This document shows, one piece after another, positions 26,369-35,600 of a DNA stretch of 64,000 bases. A model generated the notes under the pieces. That model saw only the letters and a program-made list of their open reading frames with translations, searched no databases and was not told where the DNA came from. A program made the translations under genes and the position numbers. How positions within the stretch are numbered: position 1 is the first letter of the stretch; the number at the start of each line of letters is the position of its first letter. The DNA lies in NCBI RefSeq assembly GCF_013041615.1, contig NZ_JABEPQ010000002.1:992001-1056000 (forward strand), written 5' to 3'. The DNA is from Knoellia koreensis (GTDB lineage Bacteria; Actinomycetota; Actinomycetes; Actinomycetales; Dermatophilaceae).

Positions 26369-26614
26369 ATGGCCACCACTGTGGAGAGCAGGCGACGTCA
26401 CCAAGCATTCGGGTGGACCCGCGCCAACTACTGGCTCCGCCTACGAACGGGCCACTTCCCCGAACCCGACGGCATCGAAGGCGCCCACCGCTGGTGGTGG
26501 CCCGAAACGACAAACGCGTGGACCTCACGGCAGAACCTACACAGCTGCCCCGACTGCGGTGCTCTTGTCCAGCGCCTGCAGCAACATCGCGTACGCCACC
26601 GTCGCGCCGATTGA
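26369..26614 (+). CDS. Possible fragment of an excisionase-like regulator
   Basis: An 81-codon ORF resembling part of an HTH_17-type protein (TGHFPEPDGIEGAHRWWWPE, then TTNAW), ending in a C2H2-like tail (CPDCGALVQRLQQHRVRHR). A separate open stretch just upstream (26181-26354) reads RFHDLWLAGVSRKEIAEELR, an HTH-like segment in a different frame. The two may be remains of one gene. Between 26280 and 26677 I see only these fragments. Weak evidence. Confidence 0.35.
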   Translation: MATTVESRRRHQAFGWTRANYWLRLRTGHFPEPDGIEGAHRWWWPETTNAWTSRQNLHSCPDCGALVQRLQQHRVRHRRAD

Positions 26615-26677
26615 CGGGCGACGAGGCCGAGCAGCGCCAAACCCTTTCATCCAGTCGACGAGCACCTACCAGCGGCC

Positions 26678-27037
26678 TCAGTCGGCCCGGTCCTCGTCGG
26701 ACGCCGTCGAGCCGTCCGAGTCGGCCAGCGCGCACAACCGTGCCACCTCCCTACGGCTTAGCCCCTCCCCGCACCACTGGATCGCCTCGTCCACGCTCAG
26801 GCCTTCAGCCGACGTCATCGCGAGCAGCGCCTCCCCCGCGCGCTGCTCGTAGCGACGAACGAGCTCGTCCCGCTCGCCCAGGGCCACCATGACCTCGACT
26901 CCTCGGGCACTGAGCCGCTTCTCCCGGGCCACCCGCTGCTCGCGTATTTTGGCCTGAGCATCCAACGCCGCCCGCCGGGCCAACTGCCGGACACTCTGCG
27001 CCTGGCCCCTGACCGGCTTGTCCTGCGTCTGACTCAT
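26678..27037 (-). CDS. Hypothetical helical basic protein
   Basis: A 119-residue highly charged protein, probably long helices: VRQLARRAALDAQAKIREQR, LGERDELVRRYEQRAGEALL, then LSVDEAIQWCGEGLSRREVARL. The last part resembles an HTH recognition region, so it may bind DNA. The tail is acidic. The ATG at 27037 is followed by MSQTQDKPVRG. It lies between the methyltransferase remnant and the IS3-family element, with 210 bases to the element in which I see nothing. No family recognised. Confidence 0.55.
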   Translation of the reverse strand: MSQTQDKPVRGQAQSVRQLARRAALDAQAKIREQRVAREKRLSARGVEVMVALGERDELVRRYEQRAGEALLAMTSAEGLSVDEAIQWCGEGLSRREVARLCALADSDGSTASDEDRAD

Positions 27038-27286
27038 CGCGTGTGTGCCTTCCGAATCGCGGAACCTGTCACCCGGCTAAGGCCGCGACCACTCCCCGAG
27101 TGGACACCGCGCCACCTTCAACCACCGACCGACCCGACGTACCCCCGTCGAAACAGCCGAACTCCGAGTGCCACACACCTCATGCATTCCCGGTGGAAAC
27201 GTGTCGAGTCCCGGCTCGCGGGACTCGCCACTTCGGTGGTCGTGCAGTGACACCTCCCGGGGAGTCCGGAGACTCGGTTTGGTGTT

Positions 27287-28231
27287 TCACCCCGCCTCGG
27301 GCAGGGCGGTGACGTGATCGTAGTGAAGCTTCTCGGCCTCGAGGGGAGTGAGGTCCTGGAGGTACTCGTGGGGCCGGATGGTGTTGAAGAAGTCGACCCA
27401 CTCGAACGCGGCGACCTCGACCGCGTTGATGTCACGCCATGGCCCGTTACGGTTGATCTGCTCGGTCTTGAAGGAGCCGATCGTGCTCTCGGCCAAGGCG
27501 TTGTCGTAGGCGTCGCCGACGGACCCGACGGAGGGGTCGATGCCGGCGTCCAGGAGCCGCTGGGTGAAGGCGATCGAGACGTACTGGCTGCCCGCGTCGG
27601 AGTGGCTGACCAGCCCGGACAGGTCGGTGACCCCTTCGTTGGCGCGGGTGAAGATGGCCTGCTCGAGCGCGTCGAGGACCAGCGCGGTCTTCATCGAGGT
27701 CGCGGCTCTCCAGCCGATCACCCGTCGGGCGAAGGCGTCGACGACGAAGGCGACGTACACCATCCCGGTCCACGTCGGCACGTAGGTGAAGTCGGCGACC
27801 CACAGCCGGTTCGGCGCGACCGGGGCGAAGTCCCGCTCGACCCGGTCGCGCGGTCGCGCGGCGTCCTGGTCCGGGATCGTGGTGCGAGGCCGCTTGCCGT
27901 ACCGGGCACCCTCCCACCCGTTGACCCGGTACAGCCGCTCCACGGTGCAGCGGGCCACCTCGTGCCCGGCCCGGCGCAGGTGCAGCCACATCTTGCGGCT
28001 GCCCAGCGCGGCGACGAGCCGGGAGCCGGCCCGCTCGGCGACGATCAGCTCGGTCAGCTCCTGGTCGCGCAGCTGACGACGGGTTGGCGCCTTGCGCACC
28101 CACTCGTAGTACGTCGAGGCGCTGACCGTCACCCCGTGTTCGGACAGGACGGCGCACAAGGGCTCGACACCCCAGCGCAGCCCGTCGGCCACGCGGTGGT
28201 CCTTGTGCTCGGTGATGAAGGCGATCACCAT
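27287..28231 (-). CDS. IS3-family transposase OrfB (DDE integrase domain)
   Basis: Catalytic part of the IS3 transposase (314 residues). An HTH_21-like segment ([20 protein letters not shown]-like region near residues 75-100) precedes the DDE domain: first Asp in [11 protein letters not shown], second in HSDAGSQY, Glu in [14 protein letters not shown]. The start overlaps the orfA stop by seven bases (ATGGTGA), so it may be translated by coupling or by the -1 frameshift usual in IS3, giving an OrfAB fusion. All catalytic residues are present. Confidence 0.95.
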   Translation of the reverse strand: MVIAFITEHKDHRVADGLRWGVEPLCAVLSEHGVTVSASTYYEWVRKAPTRRQLRDQELTELIVAERAGSRLVAALGSRKMWLHLRRAGHEVARCTVERLYRVNGWEGARYGKRPRTTIPDQDAARPRDRVERDFAPVAPNRLWVADFTYVPTWTGMVYVAFVVDAFARRVIGWRAATSMKTALVLDALEQAIFTRANEGVTDLSGLVSHSDAGSQYVSIAFTQRLLDAGIDPSVGSVGDAYDNALAESTIGSFKTEQINRNGPWRDINAVEVAAFEWVDFFNTIRPHEYLQDLTPLEAEKLHYDHVTALPEAG

Positions 28232-28557
28232 CTCCCGGGCCGGTCGAGCTCGGCCGCGAAGAAACTCGAAGCAGCTTTGAGGATCTCGTTGGCCCGCCGC
28301 AGCTCGGCCACCTCCCGTTTGAGGGCCTTGACCTGCTCGTGCTCAGCCGTGGTCATCCCCGGCCTCGCGCCAGCATCGATCTCGGAGCGGCGCACCCACT
28401 TGCGCACCGTCTCCGGTGACCCCACCCCGAGCTTGGCTGCGACCGAACGGATCGCTTCAAACTCCGAGGGGTACTCGCCCCGCTGCTCCTGCACCAGCCG
28501 GACCGCGCGCTCCCGAAACTCCTGGGAGTACTTCGACGGACGTCCCATGACCTGCAT
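28225..28557 (-). CDS. IS3-family transposase OrfA (HTH protein)
   Basis: DNA-binding partner of OrfB (110 residues). It has the usual start [20 protein letters not shown], a helix-turn-helix ([20 protein letters not shown]), and a C-terminal leucine-zipper-like helix ([20 protein letters not shown]) used for multimerisation. It recognises the terminal inverted repeats in this family. The start may be ATG 28557 or the ATG three codons later. It is followed directly by orfB. Confidence 0.93.
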   Translation of the reverse strand: MQVMGRPSKYSQEFRERAVRLVQEQRGEYPSEFEAIRSVAAKLGVGSPETVRKWVRRSEIDAGARPGMTTAEHEQVKALKREVAELRRANEILKAASSFFAAELDRPGRW

Positions 28558-28703
28558 CCTTCCAACGAATCAGGTCTCCGGACATGCCGGGAGGTGTCAC
28601 AGGTCAGCACGGGTGCGGGCATTCGGCGCGCGATGACACGCCGGGGCGGCCTTCGGGACCAGCAAAGCGTCGGAGCAGGTCAGGCGCCACGGCCGCTTCC
28701 CAT

Positions 28704-28740
28704 ATCCCGTTTAACGGGATAATCTCCCGCCTATCGGGAT
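28704..28740. promoter_or_regulatory. Two operator-like palindromes upstream of the recombinase module
   Basis: ATCCCGTTTAACGGGAT (28704-28720) is a perfect palindrome. The next bases repeat the theme as CTCCCGCCTATCGGGAT (about 28724-28740). They end 17 bases before the recombinase ATG at 28758. They could be the operator of the Xre protein encoded downstream, or recombinase binding sites of the module. Both are inferences from position. Confidence 0.5.
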
Positions 28741-28757
28741 CTAGAAAGGTGGCGATC

Positions 28758-29897
28758 ATGGCCGATCGGCGTGAGAGGCCGGCCGGAGCCGCGCTCACCC
28801 TGCTCGCGGACGGCGTGGGCCTGTTGCATCCTGACGCGCGGGTTCTGGAGGCGATGCTGACCGGTTGGGAACAGCAGATGCTGGCCCGGAACTTGGCCCC
28901 GACGACCATCCGGACCCGCACCCGGCAGGTCCGGGCGCTGGTCGCGCATGCTAACGAGTCCCCGTGGTGTTGGACGATGGCCACCGCCGATGAGTGGTTT
29001 GCCGACCTGCGCTCGGTCAAGCACTGCAGCCTGTCCACGATCCGTGGCCTGCAGGTCACGATCCGTGGGTTCTGCGACTACCTGATCGACCCGGCGTATG
29101 AGTGGGCCACGGTGTGCCAGGAACGGTTCGGGGTCACCCCGGTACAGATCATCAACGAGGCCAACGCCGCGGCGCACGTCGCCGACTACGAGGGCCAGCC
29201 GACCCGTCGGGCGTTCACCCGGTCCGAGCTGGTGATGTTGCTGGAACACGTCGACGCCAGGGCCTCGACCCGGCAAGGCCTGGGGGTCAAGGGCTGGGCG
29301 TCGGTGTTCCGTGACTCGGTCATCTTGAAGGTGGCTTACGGGTACGGGACGCGGCGCAACGAGACCCGGATGCTGGACCTGACCGACTTCTCGGCCAACC
29401 CGCACGCCCCGGAGTTCGGCAGCTACGGGGTGCTCAATGTGCGGTACGGCAAGGCCCAGCGCGGGTCGCCACCCAAGCGGCGCAGCGTGCTGACCGTGTG
29501 GCCGTGGACCGTTGACGTGCTGCGTCAGTGGGTTGTGGAGGTCCGCCCCTTGTTCGAGCACGCAACCGGTCCGGCGTTGTTTCCCAGCGAGCGGGGCGAC
29601 CGGGTCGGCGCCGGCACTCTGGACCACCGGCTGCGCGGCTACTGCGGCGAACTCGGGCTGGACCCGGCGTTGAGCTTCCACTCGCTGCGCCGTTCCTACG
29701 TCACGCACCTGTTCGAGGACAACTGGGACCCCCGGTTCGTCCAGGAGCAGGTTGGTCACGAGCACGCCTCCACCACCAGTCTGTACACGTGCGTGTCCTC
29801 GGACTTCCGGGTCCGCACCTTGCGCAAGGTCCTGAACAACACGGCCGCCGCGGCCCTGGCGCTGGGGCCCGATACCTCGACCGGAGGAGATCACTGA
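28758..29897 (+). CDS. Tyrosine recombinase of a three-gene module
   Basis: A 379-residue phage-integrase-type recombinase. An N-terminal SAM-like domain (LTGWEQQMLARNLAPTTIRT) is followed by the catalytic domain, with Arg in YGYGTRRNETRML, Lys in VRYGKAQRGSPPKRR, His-x-x-Arg in FHSLRRSYVTHL, His in VGHEHASTT and Tyr in SLYTCV, so the full active site is present. It differs from the tRNA-adjacent integrase. It overlaps the following Xre gene (TGATG), and three consecutive genes form one unit. Similar three-gene recombinase modules occur in actinobacterial genomes. It may be an independent mobile or rearrangement unit within the element. Confidence 0.92.
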   Translation: MADRRERPAGAALTLLADGVGLLHPDARVLEAMLTGWEQQMLARNLAPTTIRTRTRQVRALVAHANESPWCWTMATADEWFADLRSVKHCSLSTIRGLQVTIRGFCDYLIDPAYEWATVCQERFGVTPVQIINEANAAAHVADYEGQPTRRAFTRSELVMLLEHVDARASTRQGLGVKGWASVFRDSVILKVAYGYGTRRNETRMLDLTDFSANPHAPEFGSYGVLNVRYGKAQRGSPPKRRSVLTVWPWTVDVLRQWVVEVRPLFEHATGPALFPSERGDRVGAGTLDHRLRGYCGELGLDPALSFHSLRRSYVTHLFEDNWDPRFVQEQVGHEHASTTSLYTCVSSDFRVRTLRKVLNNTAAAALALGPDTSTGGDH

Positions 29898-30262
29898 TGG
29901 CTCAGTTCTGGCAGGTGACCTACACGTGGCGCCTGCGGGAGGTGATGGCCGCCAACGGCATGTACGCCACCTCCGACATCATCGGGCACCTGGCCGAGCA
30001 CGGGATCACCCTGTCGACCTCCCAGGCGCACCGCCTGGTCACCGGCACCCCCGACCGGCTCAACCTGACCGTGCTCGCCGCGCTGTGCCACATACTCGGG
30101 GTGACCACCGATGAGCTGATCGACACCAACACCCACCTGGTCGGGGTGAAACCACGGGCCATCGGCGACACCGAACGGCACCCGCGACGGGCCCGCAACG
30201 GGCCGGTGATCCGCCCGGTGCGGGCGGTGATCACCCCGCCGCCCGGCGCCGACGACCAATGA
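29897..30262 (+). CDS. Xre-family (Cro/C1-like) regulator in the recombinase module
   Basis: A 121-residue protein with an HTH_26/Cro-like domain: YTWRLREVMAANGMYATSDI, then LSTSQAHRLVTGTPDRLNLT and LAALCHILGVTTDELI. The tail is basic and Pro-rich. The ATG overlaps the recombinase stop (TGATG), with GGAGGAGA just upstream. Its stop overlaps the start of the third gene by ATGA. It probably represses the module or assists recombination; the palindromes at 28704-28740 are candidate sites. Confidence 0.85.
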   Translation: MAQFWQVTYTWRLREVMAANGMYATSDIIGHLAEHGITLSTSQAHRLVTGTPDRLNLTVLAALCHILGVTTDELIDTNTHLVGVKPRAIGDTERHPRRARNGPVIRPVRAVITPPPGADDQ

Positions 30263-31773
30263 CCCACACCAGCGCCGACCGGGCGGTGTGTGCCCGCTGC
30301 CGGCGGCCGCTACGACCGCCCTCGCCACCGGGTGGACCCCGGACCCCACGCGTGCGGGGCGTGGTCGTGGCCGTCCGCGCCTGGCCCGAAGGCCCCATCT
30401 GCTCCGGCTGCTACGCCACGGCCTGCGAGACCTACGGCACCTGCCCCGGGTGTGGAACCGACCGGCTCCTCCCCGGACGCGACGCGCAGGCCCGACCGGT
30501 CTGTACCGACTGCGCCGGCGGCATCGGCAACTTCACCTGCACGCGGTGCCGCCTCGAAGGCTGGAACCATTACAAGGGCGTCTGCGGCCGGTGTGTCCTG
30601 CGCGAGCGGCTCACCCCAGCGCTGCACGACGGCACCGGGAAGGTCAACCCCGACCTGGTGCCGCTGCTGGAGCACCTGTGCGCGATGGGCCGCCCGCGCA
30701 CCGGCCTGTTGTGGCTCACCAAGCCGCACACCATGCGCCTGCTGCGCGCTCTGGCCGAAGGGCAGGTGCCGCTCACTCACGAGGGCCTGGCCGCCCTGCA
30801 GCCGTACAAGGCGGTCGCCCACCTGCGCCAGCTGCTCATCGCCGCCGGCGTGCTCCCCGATCTGGACACCACGTTGCGCCGCATTCAGGAATGGACCACC
30901 GCGTTCCTGGTCGCCATCCCCGATGCCGACGACCGGCGGACCGTGGAACAGTACTTCCGTTGGCAGCTGCAGCGCCGCCTGCACCAGGCCGCTGCCCGCA
31001 GCCGGCTGCACGCGTACCGCGACCAGGGCAACCGGTACCTGCTGCGCCAGGCCCTCGAGTTCCTGGCCTGGCTGCGCGACCAAGACCAGAGCCTGCACAC
31101 GCTAGGCCAGGCCGACCTGGACCGGTGGGTCACCGTGGCCACCGTCGGGCAACGAGCCGCCGTCGGGACCTTCTTACGGTGGGCTGCACGAACCGGCCGC
31201 GCACCCGGCCTGCGTATTCCGCCCCAGCACCACCCCGAGGGGATACCGCTCCGTCAGTCCGAGCGGCTCTCCTGGCTGCACCGTGCGGCCACCGACGATC
31301 GACTCGACGGCCTGGACCGCGTTGCCCTGACCCTGCTGCTTCTCTACGCCCAACCCATCCCGCGCATCACCCGCCTGACGACCCAGGACATCCGGCGCGA
31401 CCGCACCGGCCACCTGGAGATCCGGCTCGGGCAGCCGCCCGCCCCGGTCCCGGCACCCTTCGACCAAGTCCTGCTCGACTACCTCGAGAAGTCTCGACGC
31501 GCCACCGCCGCGAACCCGGATTGCCCATGGCTCTTCCCCGGCCGGCACGGCACCCTGCCGTTGCATCCGACCAGTCTGCGGCTACGGCTGGCGACCTTGG
31601 GGCTGCAGCCTCGAGCCGCGCGCAGCCTCACTCTGCGACAGCTCGTTGCTGAGGCACCGCCAGCCATCATCGGAGAGATGCTCGGCTACCGCACCAGCAC
31701 CACCGAACGGCATGCCAAACAAGCCGGCACAGCGTGGTCCCGCTATGCCGCCCTGCGTATCAACCAAGGCTGA
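30259..31773 (+). CDS. Zinc-ribbon, recombinase-like protein, third gene of the module
   Basis: A 504-residue protein. The N-terminal 115 residues contain at least five CxxC pairs (CARCRRPL, CSGCYATAC, CPGCGTD, CTDCAGG, CTRCRLEG, CGRCVL), so several zinc ribbons. The C-terminal half looks like a worn tyrosine-recombinase fold: HAYRDQGNRYLLRQALEFLA as a core-binding-like segment, then LLLYAQPIPRITRLTTQDIR, LFPGRHGTLPLHPTSLRLRL and GEMLGYRTSTTERHAKQAGT, then WSRYAALRI. The catalytic Arg and His positions are not convincing. It probably acts as an accessory recombinase or DNA-binding partner of the first gene. It overlaps the Xre gene by ATGA. Confidence 0.78.
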   Translation: MTHTSADRAVCARCRRPLRPPSPPGGPRTPRVRGVVVAVRAWPEGPICSGCYATACETYGTCPGCGTDRLLPGRDAQARPVCTDCAGGIGNFTCTRCRLEGWNHYKGVCGRCVLRERLTPALHDGTGKVNPDLVPLLEHLCAMGRPRTGLLWLTKPHTMRLLRALAEGQVPLTHEGLAALQPYKAVAHLRQLLIAAGVLPDLDTTLRRIQEWTTAFLVAIPDADDRRTVEQYFRWQLQRRLHQAAARSRLHAYRDQGNRYLLRQALEFLAWLRDQDQSLHTLGQADLDRWVTVATVGQRAAVGTFLRWAARTGRAPGLRIPPQHHPEGIPLRQSERLSWLHRAATDDRLDGLDRVALTLLLLYAQPIPRITRLTTQDIRRDRTGHLEIRLGQPPAPVPAPFDQVLLDYLEKSRRATAANPDCPWLFPGRHGTLPLHPTSLRLRLATLGLQPRAARSLTLRQLVAEAPPAIIGEMLGYRTSTTERHAKQAGTAWSRYAALRINQG

Positions 31774-31789
31774 GCCGGCCTCGCAGGGT

Positions 31790-32107
31790 TCAGCCCGCTG
31801 CTACCCGCTTAAGTGCCTGGCGAAGGTCTCGCAGGCCGGGCACACCAGCCAGTCCATTCGGGGTGGAATACAGCCGGCACGCCAACCCGACCGCAGCCGC
31901 CGGCACGGCGAACGGGTCGACACCGTCGAGCAGGATCGTTGGCGAACCGATGAAACCGCGCTGCTGCGCCTGGTCCTCGCTAACGATCGTCGTGCGGGTG
32001 ATGGTGGCCCGCACGCCCGTGTCCGCCACAGCGGTCGCGATCAGCGCGGCAGCGGCGGCCTCGTTCGGGCAATCAGACACGACGAGCAGCTCGATATCCA
32101 TGGTCAT
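31790..32107 (-). CDS. Thioredoxin-like DF-family protein
   Basis: A 105-residue protein with a thioredoxin-like plan: a first strand MDIELLVVSDCPNEAAAAAL with a single Cys in the active-site position, then RGFIGSPTILLDGVDPF, the cis-Pro region, and GLACRLYSTPNGLAGVPGLR. This matches small DF-family thioredoxin-like proteins, often found with mercury or metal resistance genes; none is visible here. The two Cys (DCP and ACR) could form a redox pair. ATG 32107 overlaps the upstream stop by ATGA, giving a coupled pair. Confidence 0.72.
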   Translation of the reverse strand: MTMDIELLVVSDCPNEAAAAALIATAVADTGVRATITRTTIVSEDQAQQRGFIGSPTILLDGVDPFAVPAAAVGLACRLYSTPNGLAGVPGLRDLRQALKRVAAG

Positions 32108-32418
32108 GGCAGGTACTTTCCCAGCCAGCGCAGCCGGCCGCCGATAAACCGGTTCTGATGCCACCCCCGGCGCATCACCTCGGCACGCAGGTTGCGGAAC
32201 CTGTCTCGAGCGAAAGCCGCTGGGCCACCTCGACCTTCGTCCTCGATCTGCCACGCCTGTTGGTGCACAAAATGGGCGCATCGCAGGCACAGGTGCACCT
32301 CAGGGTGGTTACCAAGGTGGACCATCCGGTCCGGGACGTCGCGGGTGTCGCAGCACCAGCACCCGACGCTCCCGTCATCGTGCACATCGCTATCGGTGAT
32401 GACCGGTTCCGCGCTCAT
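32104..32418 (-). CDS. Conserved Cys/His protein coupled to the thioredoxin-like gene
   Basis: A 104-residue protein with a zinc-type cluster CWCCDTRDVPDRMVHLGNHP followed by LCLRCAHFVHQQAWQIED. Four Cys and several His would allow one or two zinc ions. The C-terminus is basic (RRGWHQNRFIGGRLRWLGKY). Close relatives are common in actinobacteria and have no known function. ATG 32418 is chosen because similarity starts there. Paired by overlap with the thioredoxin-like gene, and divergent from the relaxase gene. Confidence 0.7.
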   Translation of the reverse strand: MSAEPVITDSDVHDDGSVGCWCCDTRDVPDRMVHLGNHPEVHLCLRCAHFVHQQAWQIEDEGRGGPAAFARDRFRNLRAEVMRRGWHQNRFIGGRLRWLGKYLP

Positions 32419-32630
32419 GAGTCCAGTGTGCGCGCCCGTCTCACGGCCCGGGAAGCAATGCCCCCCACACACATGCCTACGTCGTGAGCCCGCCGCCACA
32501 ACGGCGGCAGACACGATCACCCCAGCCGCCCGACCCCGCGGCTTCTGGATACCTATGAAGCCGACCCCCCACCAGCATTGAAGGTGCAACTACTGTCCAC
32601 CAGCGCGGCCTAGCGAGGCTTTCTACAGGT
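32419..32630. other. Candidate transfer-origin region upstream of the relaxase
   Basis: About 210 bases between the divergent zinc-protein gene and the MobF relaxase. MobF transfer origins normally lie beside the relaxase gene. Visible are an inverted repeat CCGCCG-CCACAA-CGGCGG (about 32490-32508) and an AT-richer stretch before the start. I cannot identify the nick site. Confidence 0.35.
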
Positions 32631-32636
32631 GTGACC

Positions 32637-35600
32637 ATGTCCATCCACAAGCTGACGGCCGGGAGCGGGTACGACTACCTGACCCGCCAGGTCGCTGCCC
32701 AGGATGTGACCGAGAAGGGGCACACCGGCCTGGCCAGCTACTACGCCGCCAAGGGCGAGGCGCCGGGTCAGTGGGTCGGGTCCGGGATGGCCGGCATCGA
32801 CGGACTGTCGGCCGGTGACGTCGTCACCGCTGAGCAGATGCAGGCCCTGTTCGGGTCGGGCCACCACCCGCTCGCGCAGCAGCGCCGCGACCAGCTGCAG
32901 GGGCCCGACCTGACCGACAAGGACTACCAAGCCGTCACCCGGCTGGGCGTCCCCTACAAGGTCTACAGCGGGGACGTGTCCGCGTTCCGGCTCGAGGTCG
33001 CCCAACGCATCGCCGAGCTGAACCTCAGCCGCGGCGTCACCGGCACCGCGGTCCGCGAGGTAGCCGTCTCGGTCGAAGAGCGGGCCCGGATCCGCTCCGA
33101 GGTCGCGGTCGAGTTCTTCCGCAAGGAACACGGGCGGGACCCGGCCGATGCCCGAGAGATCGCCGCGACGATCGCCAAGCACTCCCGCCCTCGCACCACC
33201 GCGGTCGCCGGATACGACCTCACGTTCTCTCCCGTAAAGAGCGTCAGCACTCTGTGGGCGATCGCCGACCCGGCCACCGCCGCACGCATCGAACGGGCTC
33301 ACCAGGCGGCCATCAAGGACGCGCTCACCTTCCTCGAGGAGCACGCCCTGTTCACCCGGTTGGGCACCAACGGTGTGCGGCAGGTCAACGTGAGGGGTCT
33401 CGTCGCGACTGCCTTCACCCACCGCGACTCCCGCGCCGGCGACCCCGACCTGCACACCCACGTGGCGGTGGCGAACAAGGTCCAGACCGACGACGGCCGG
33501 TGGCTGAGCATTGACGGCCGGGTCCTGTTCAAGGCCAACGTGTCGGCCAGTGAGCAGTACAACACCTCCCTGGAGAAGCACCTTCGGGCCGACCTGAGTC
33601 TGCGCTTCGAGGATCGGCCGAACCCCGATGCTCGCAAGCGTCCGGTGCGGGAAGTCGTCGGGGTCGACCCACGCCTGAACGAGCGCTGGTCCGCCCGGCG
33701 AGCCAGCATCGAGGCCCGGCGTGCCGAGCTGGCACAGCAGTTCCAGGCCACCCACGGCCGCCCGCCCACTGAAGTTGAGTCGATCCAGCTGGCGCAGCAG
33801 GCCACCTTGGAGACGCGGGAGGCCAAGAAGGCCCCCCGCAGCCTGGCCGAGCAGCGGCAGTCGTGGCACCAGCAGGCGGTCGAGGTCCTCGGCGACGAGT
33901 CGGCCCTCGCGTCCATGGTGCGCTCGACGATGGCCTCGCACGCGCCCGCGCCGACGACGCTCGACGAGGCCTGGATGACCGGCACGGCCGAGCAGATCGT
34001 GGCCACCGTCGAGGCTCGCCGCAGCACCTGGCAGGTGTGGCACGTCCGGGCTGAAGCACTGCGGCGAGCCCGGTCCGCCGACCTGCCGGCAGCCGACGTC
34101 GACAGGGTCGCCGACGCCTTGGTCGACCAGGCACTGCGCCGCCACTCGGTGCGACTGTCGCCCGACGGCGACGGGATCTCCGCGCCGGCACAGCTGCGCC
34201 GGCGCGACGACCAGAGCGTCTACACCGTGCACGGGGCCGAGCACTACACCTCCTCACGGGTGCTCGCCGCCGAACAGCGACTGGTGGCCGCGGCAGGACG
34301 CGCCGATGGGCACAGGATCAGCCTCGAGGCGGTCGACCTGGCGCTGCTGGAGACGGCCGCCAACGGAGTCACCCTGAATGCCGGGCAGGTCGCACTGGTC
34401 CGCGGGATGGCCACCTCCGGCGCCCGCCTGCAGCTGGCGATCGCTCCGGCAGGAGCCGGCAAGACCACGGCTATGAGGGCCCTGGCCAGGGCGTGGGAGA
34501 ACGGCGGCGGCGTCATCATCGGGCTCGCCCCCTCTGCCGCTGCGGCCGCGGCCCTGCGCGACCAGATCGCCACGGACGCTTCCGTGCACACCGACACCCT
34601 GGCCAAGCTCACCTACGAGCTCGCCAACGGCCAAGTGCCCGAGTGGGCGACCCAGATCGGCCCGGACACCCTCGTGGTGATCGACGAGGCCGGCATGGCC
34701 GACACCCTCTCCCTCGACGTCGCCGTCGACTGGATCACCGCCCGCGGCGGCAGCGTCCGCCTCATCGGCGACGACCAGCAGTTGGCCGCAATCGGCGCCG
34801 GCGGGGTGCTGCGTGACATCGACGCCACCTGCGGCGCGCTGCGTCTCACCGAGCTCATGCGGTTCGCCGACGCCGCGGAGGGGGCCGCCTCACTGGCCCT
34901 ACGCGAGGGCCAGACCGACGCCCTGGGCTTCTACCTCGACCACGGCCGGGTCCATGTCGGCGACCTCGCCACGATGACCGAGGACGTCTTCACCGCCTGG
35001 GAGGCCGACCGGGCAGCCGGCCTCGACGCGATCATGCTCGCGCCCACCCGTGACCTGGTCTCAGACCTCAACAGCCGTGCTCGTGCACACCGACTCGAGC
35101 ACGCCCACCCGATCGAACGAGCATCCCGCGCGGTGGCGTTGGCCGATGGGAACCAGGCATCCGTCGGGGACCTGGTCATCACCCGCGCCAACGACCGGCG
35201 GCTGCGGGTCACCGCATCCGACTGGGTCAAGAACGGCGACCGCTGGACCGTCCTGGGTGCCCACTCCCCCGCGGCCGGGGCCGGGTCCCTCACCGTGCAG
35301 CACACCCGCAGCGGCCGGATCATCACCCTCCCGGCCGACTATGTGGCTACCTCGACCGAGCTCGGCTACGCCACCACCGTGCACGGCGCCCAAGGCGTGT
35401 CGGTCGACGCCGTCCACGGCCTGGCCACCGGCCAGGAATCTCGACAGCAGCTGTACACGATGCTGACCAGGGGACGGCTGGCCAACCACGTCTACCTGGA
35501 GGTCGTCAGCGACGGCGATCCGCACAACGCGATCCGCCCGGACAGCATCGCCCCACCCACCGCGACCGAGCTCCTCGAGCGCGTCCTGGCCCGAGACGAC

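Larger units (their letters stand above)
27248..28599 (-). mobile_element. IS3-family insertion sequence, complete (1352 bp)
   Basis: The ends are imperfect inverted repeats: left TGACACCTCCCGG then GTCCGGAGAC; right (reverse complement) TGACACCTCCCGG then GTCCGGAGAC, with three differing bases between the blocks. The element is flanked by CAG at 27245-27247 and CAG at 28600-28602, a 3-bp target duplication normal for IS3. It carries intact orfA and orfB. Intact ends, genes and duplication suggest a recent, possibly active, copy. Confidence 0.93.
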
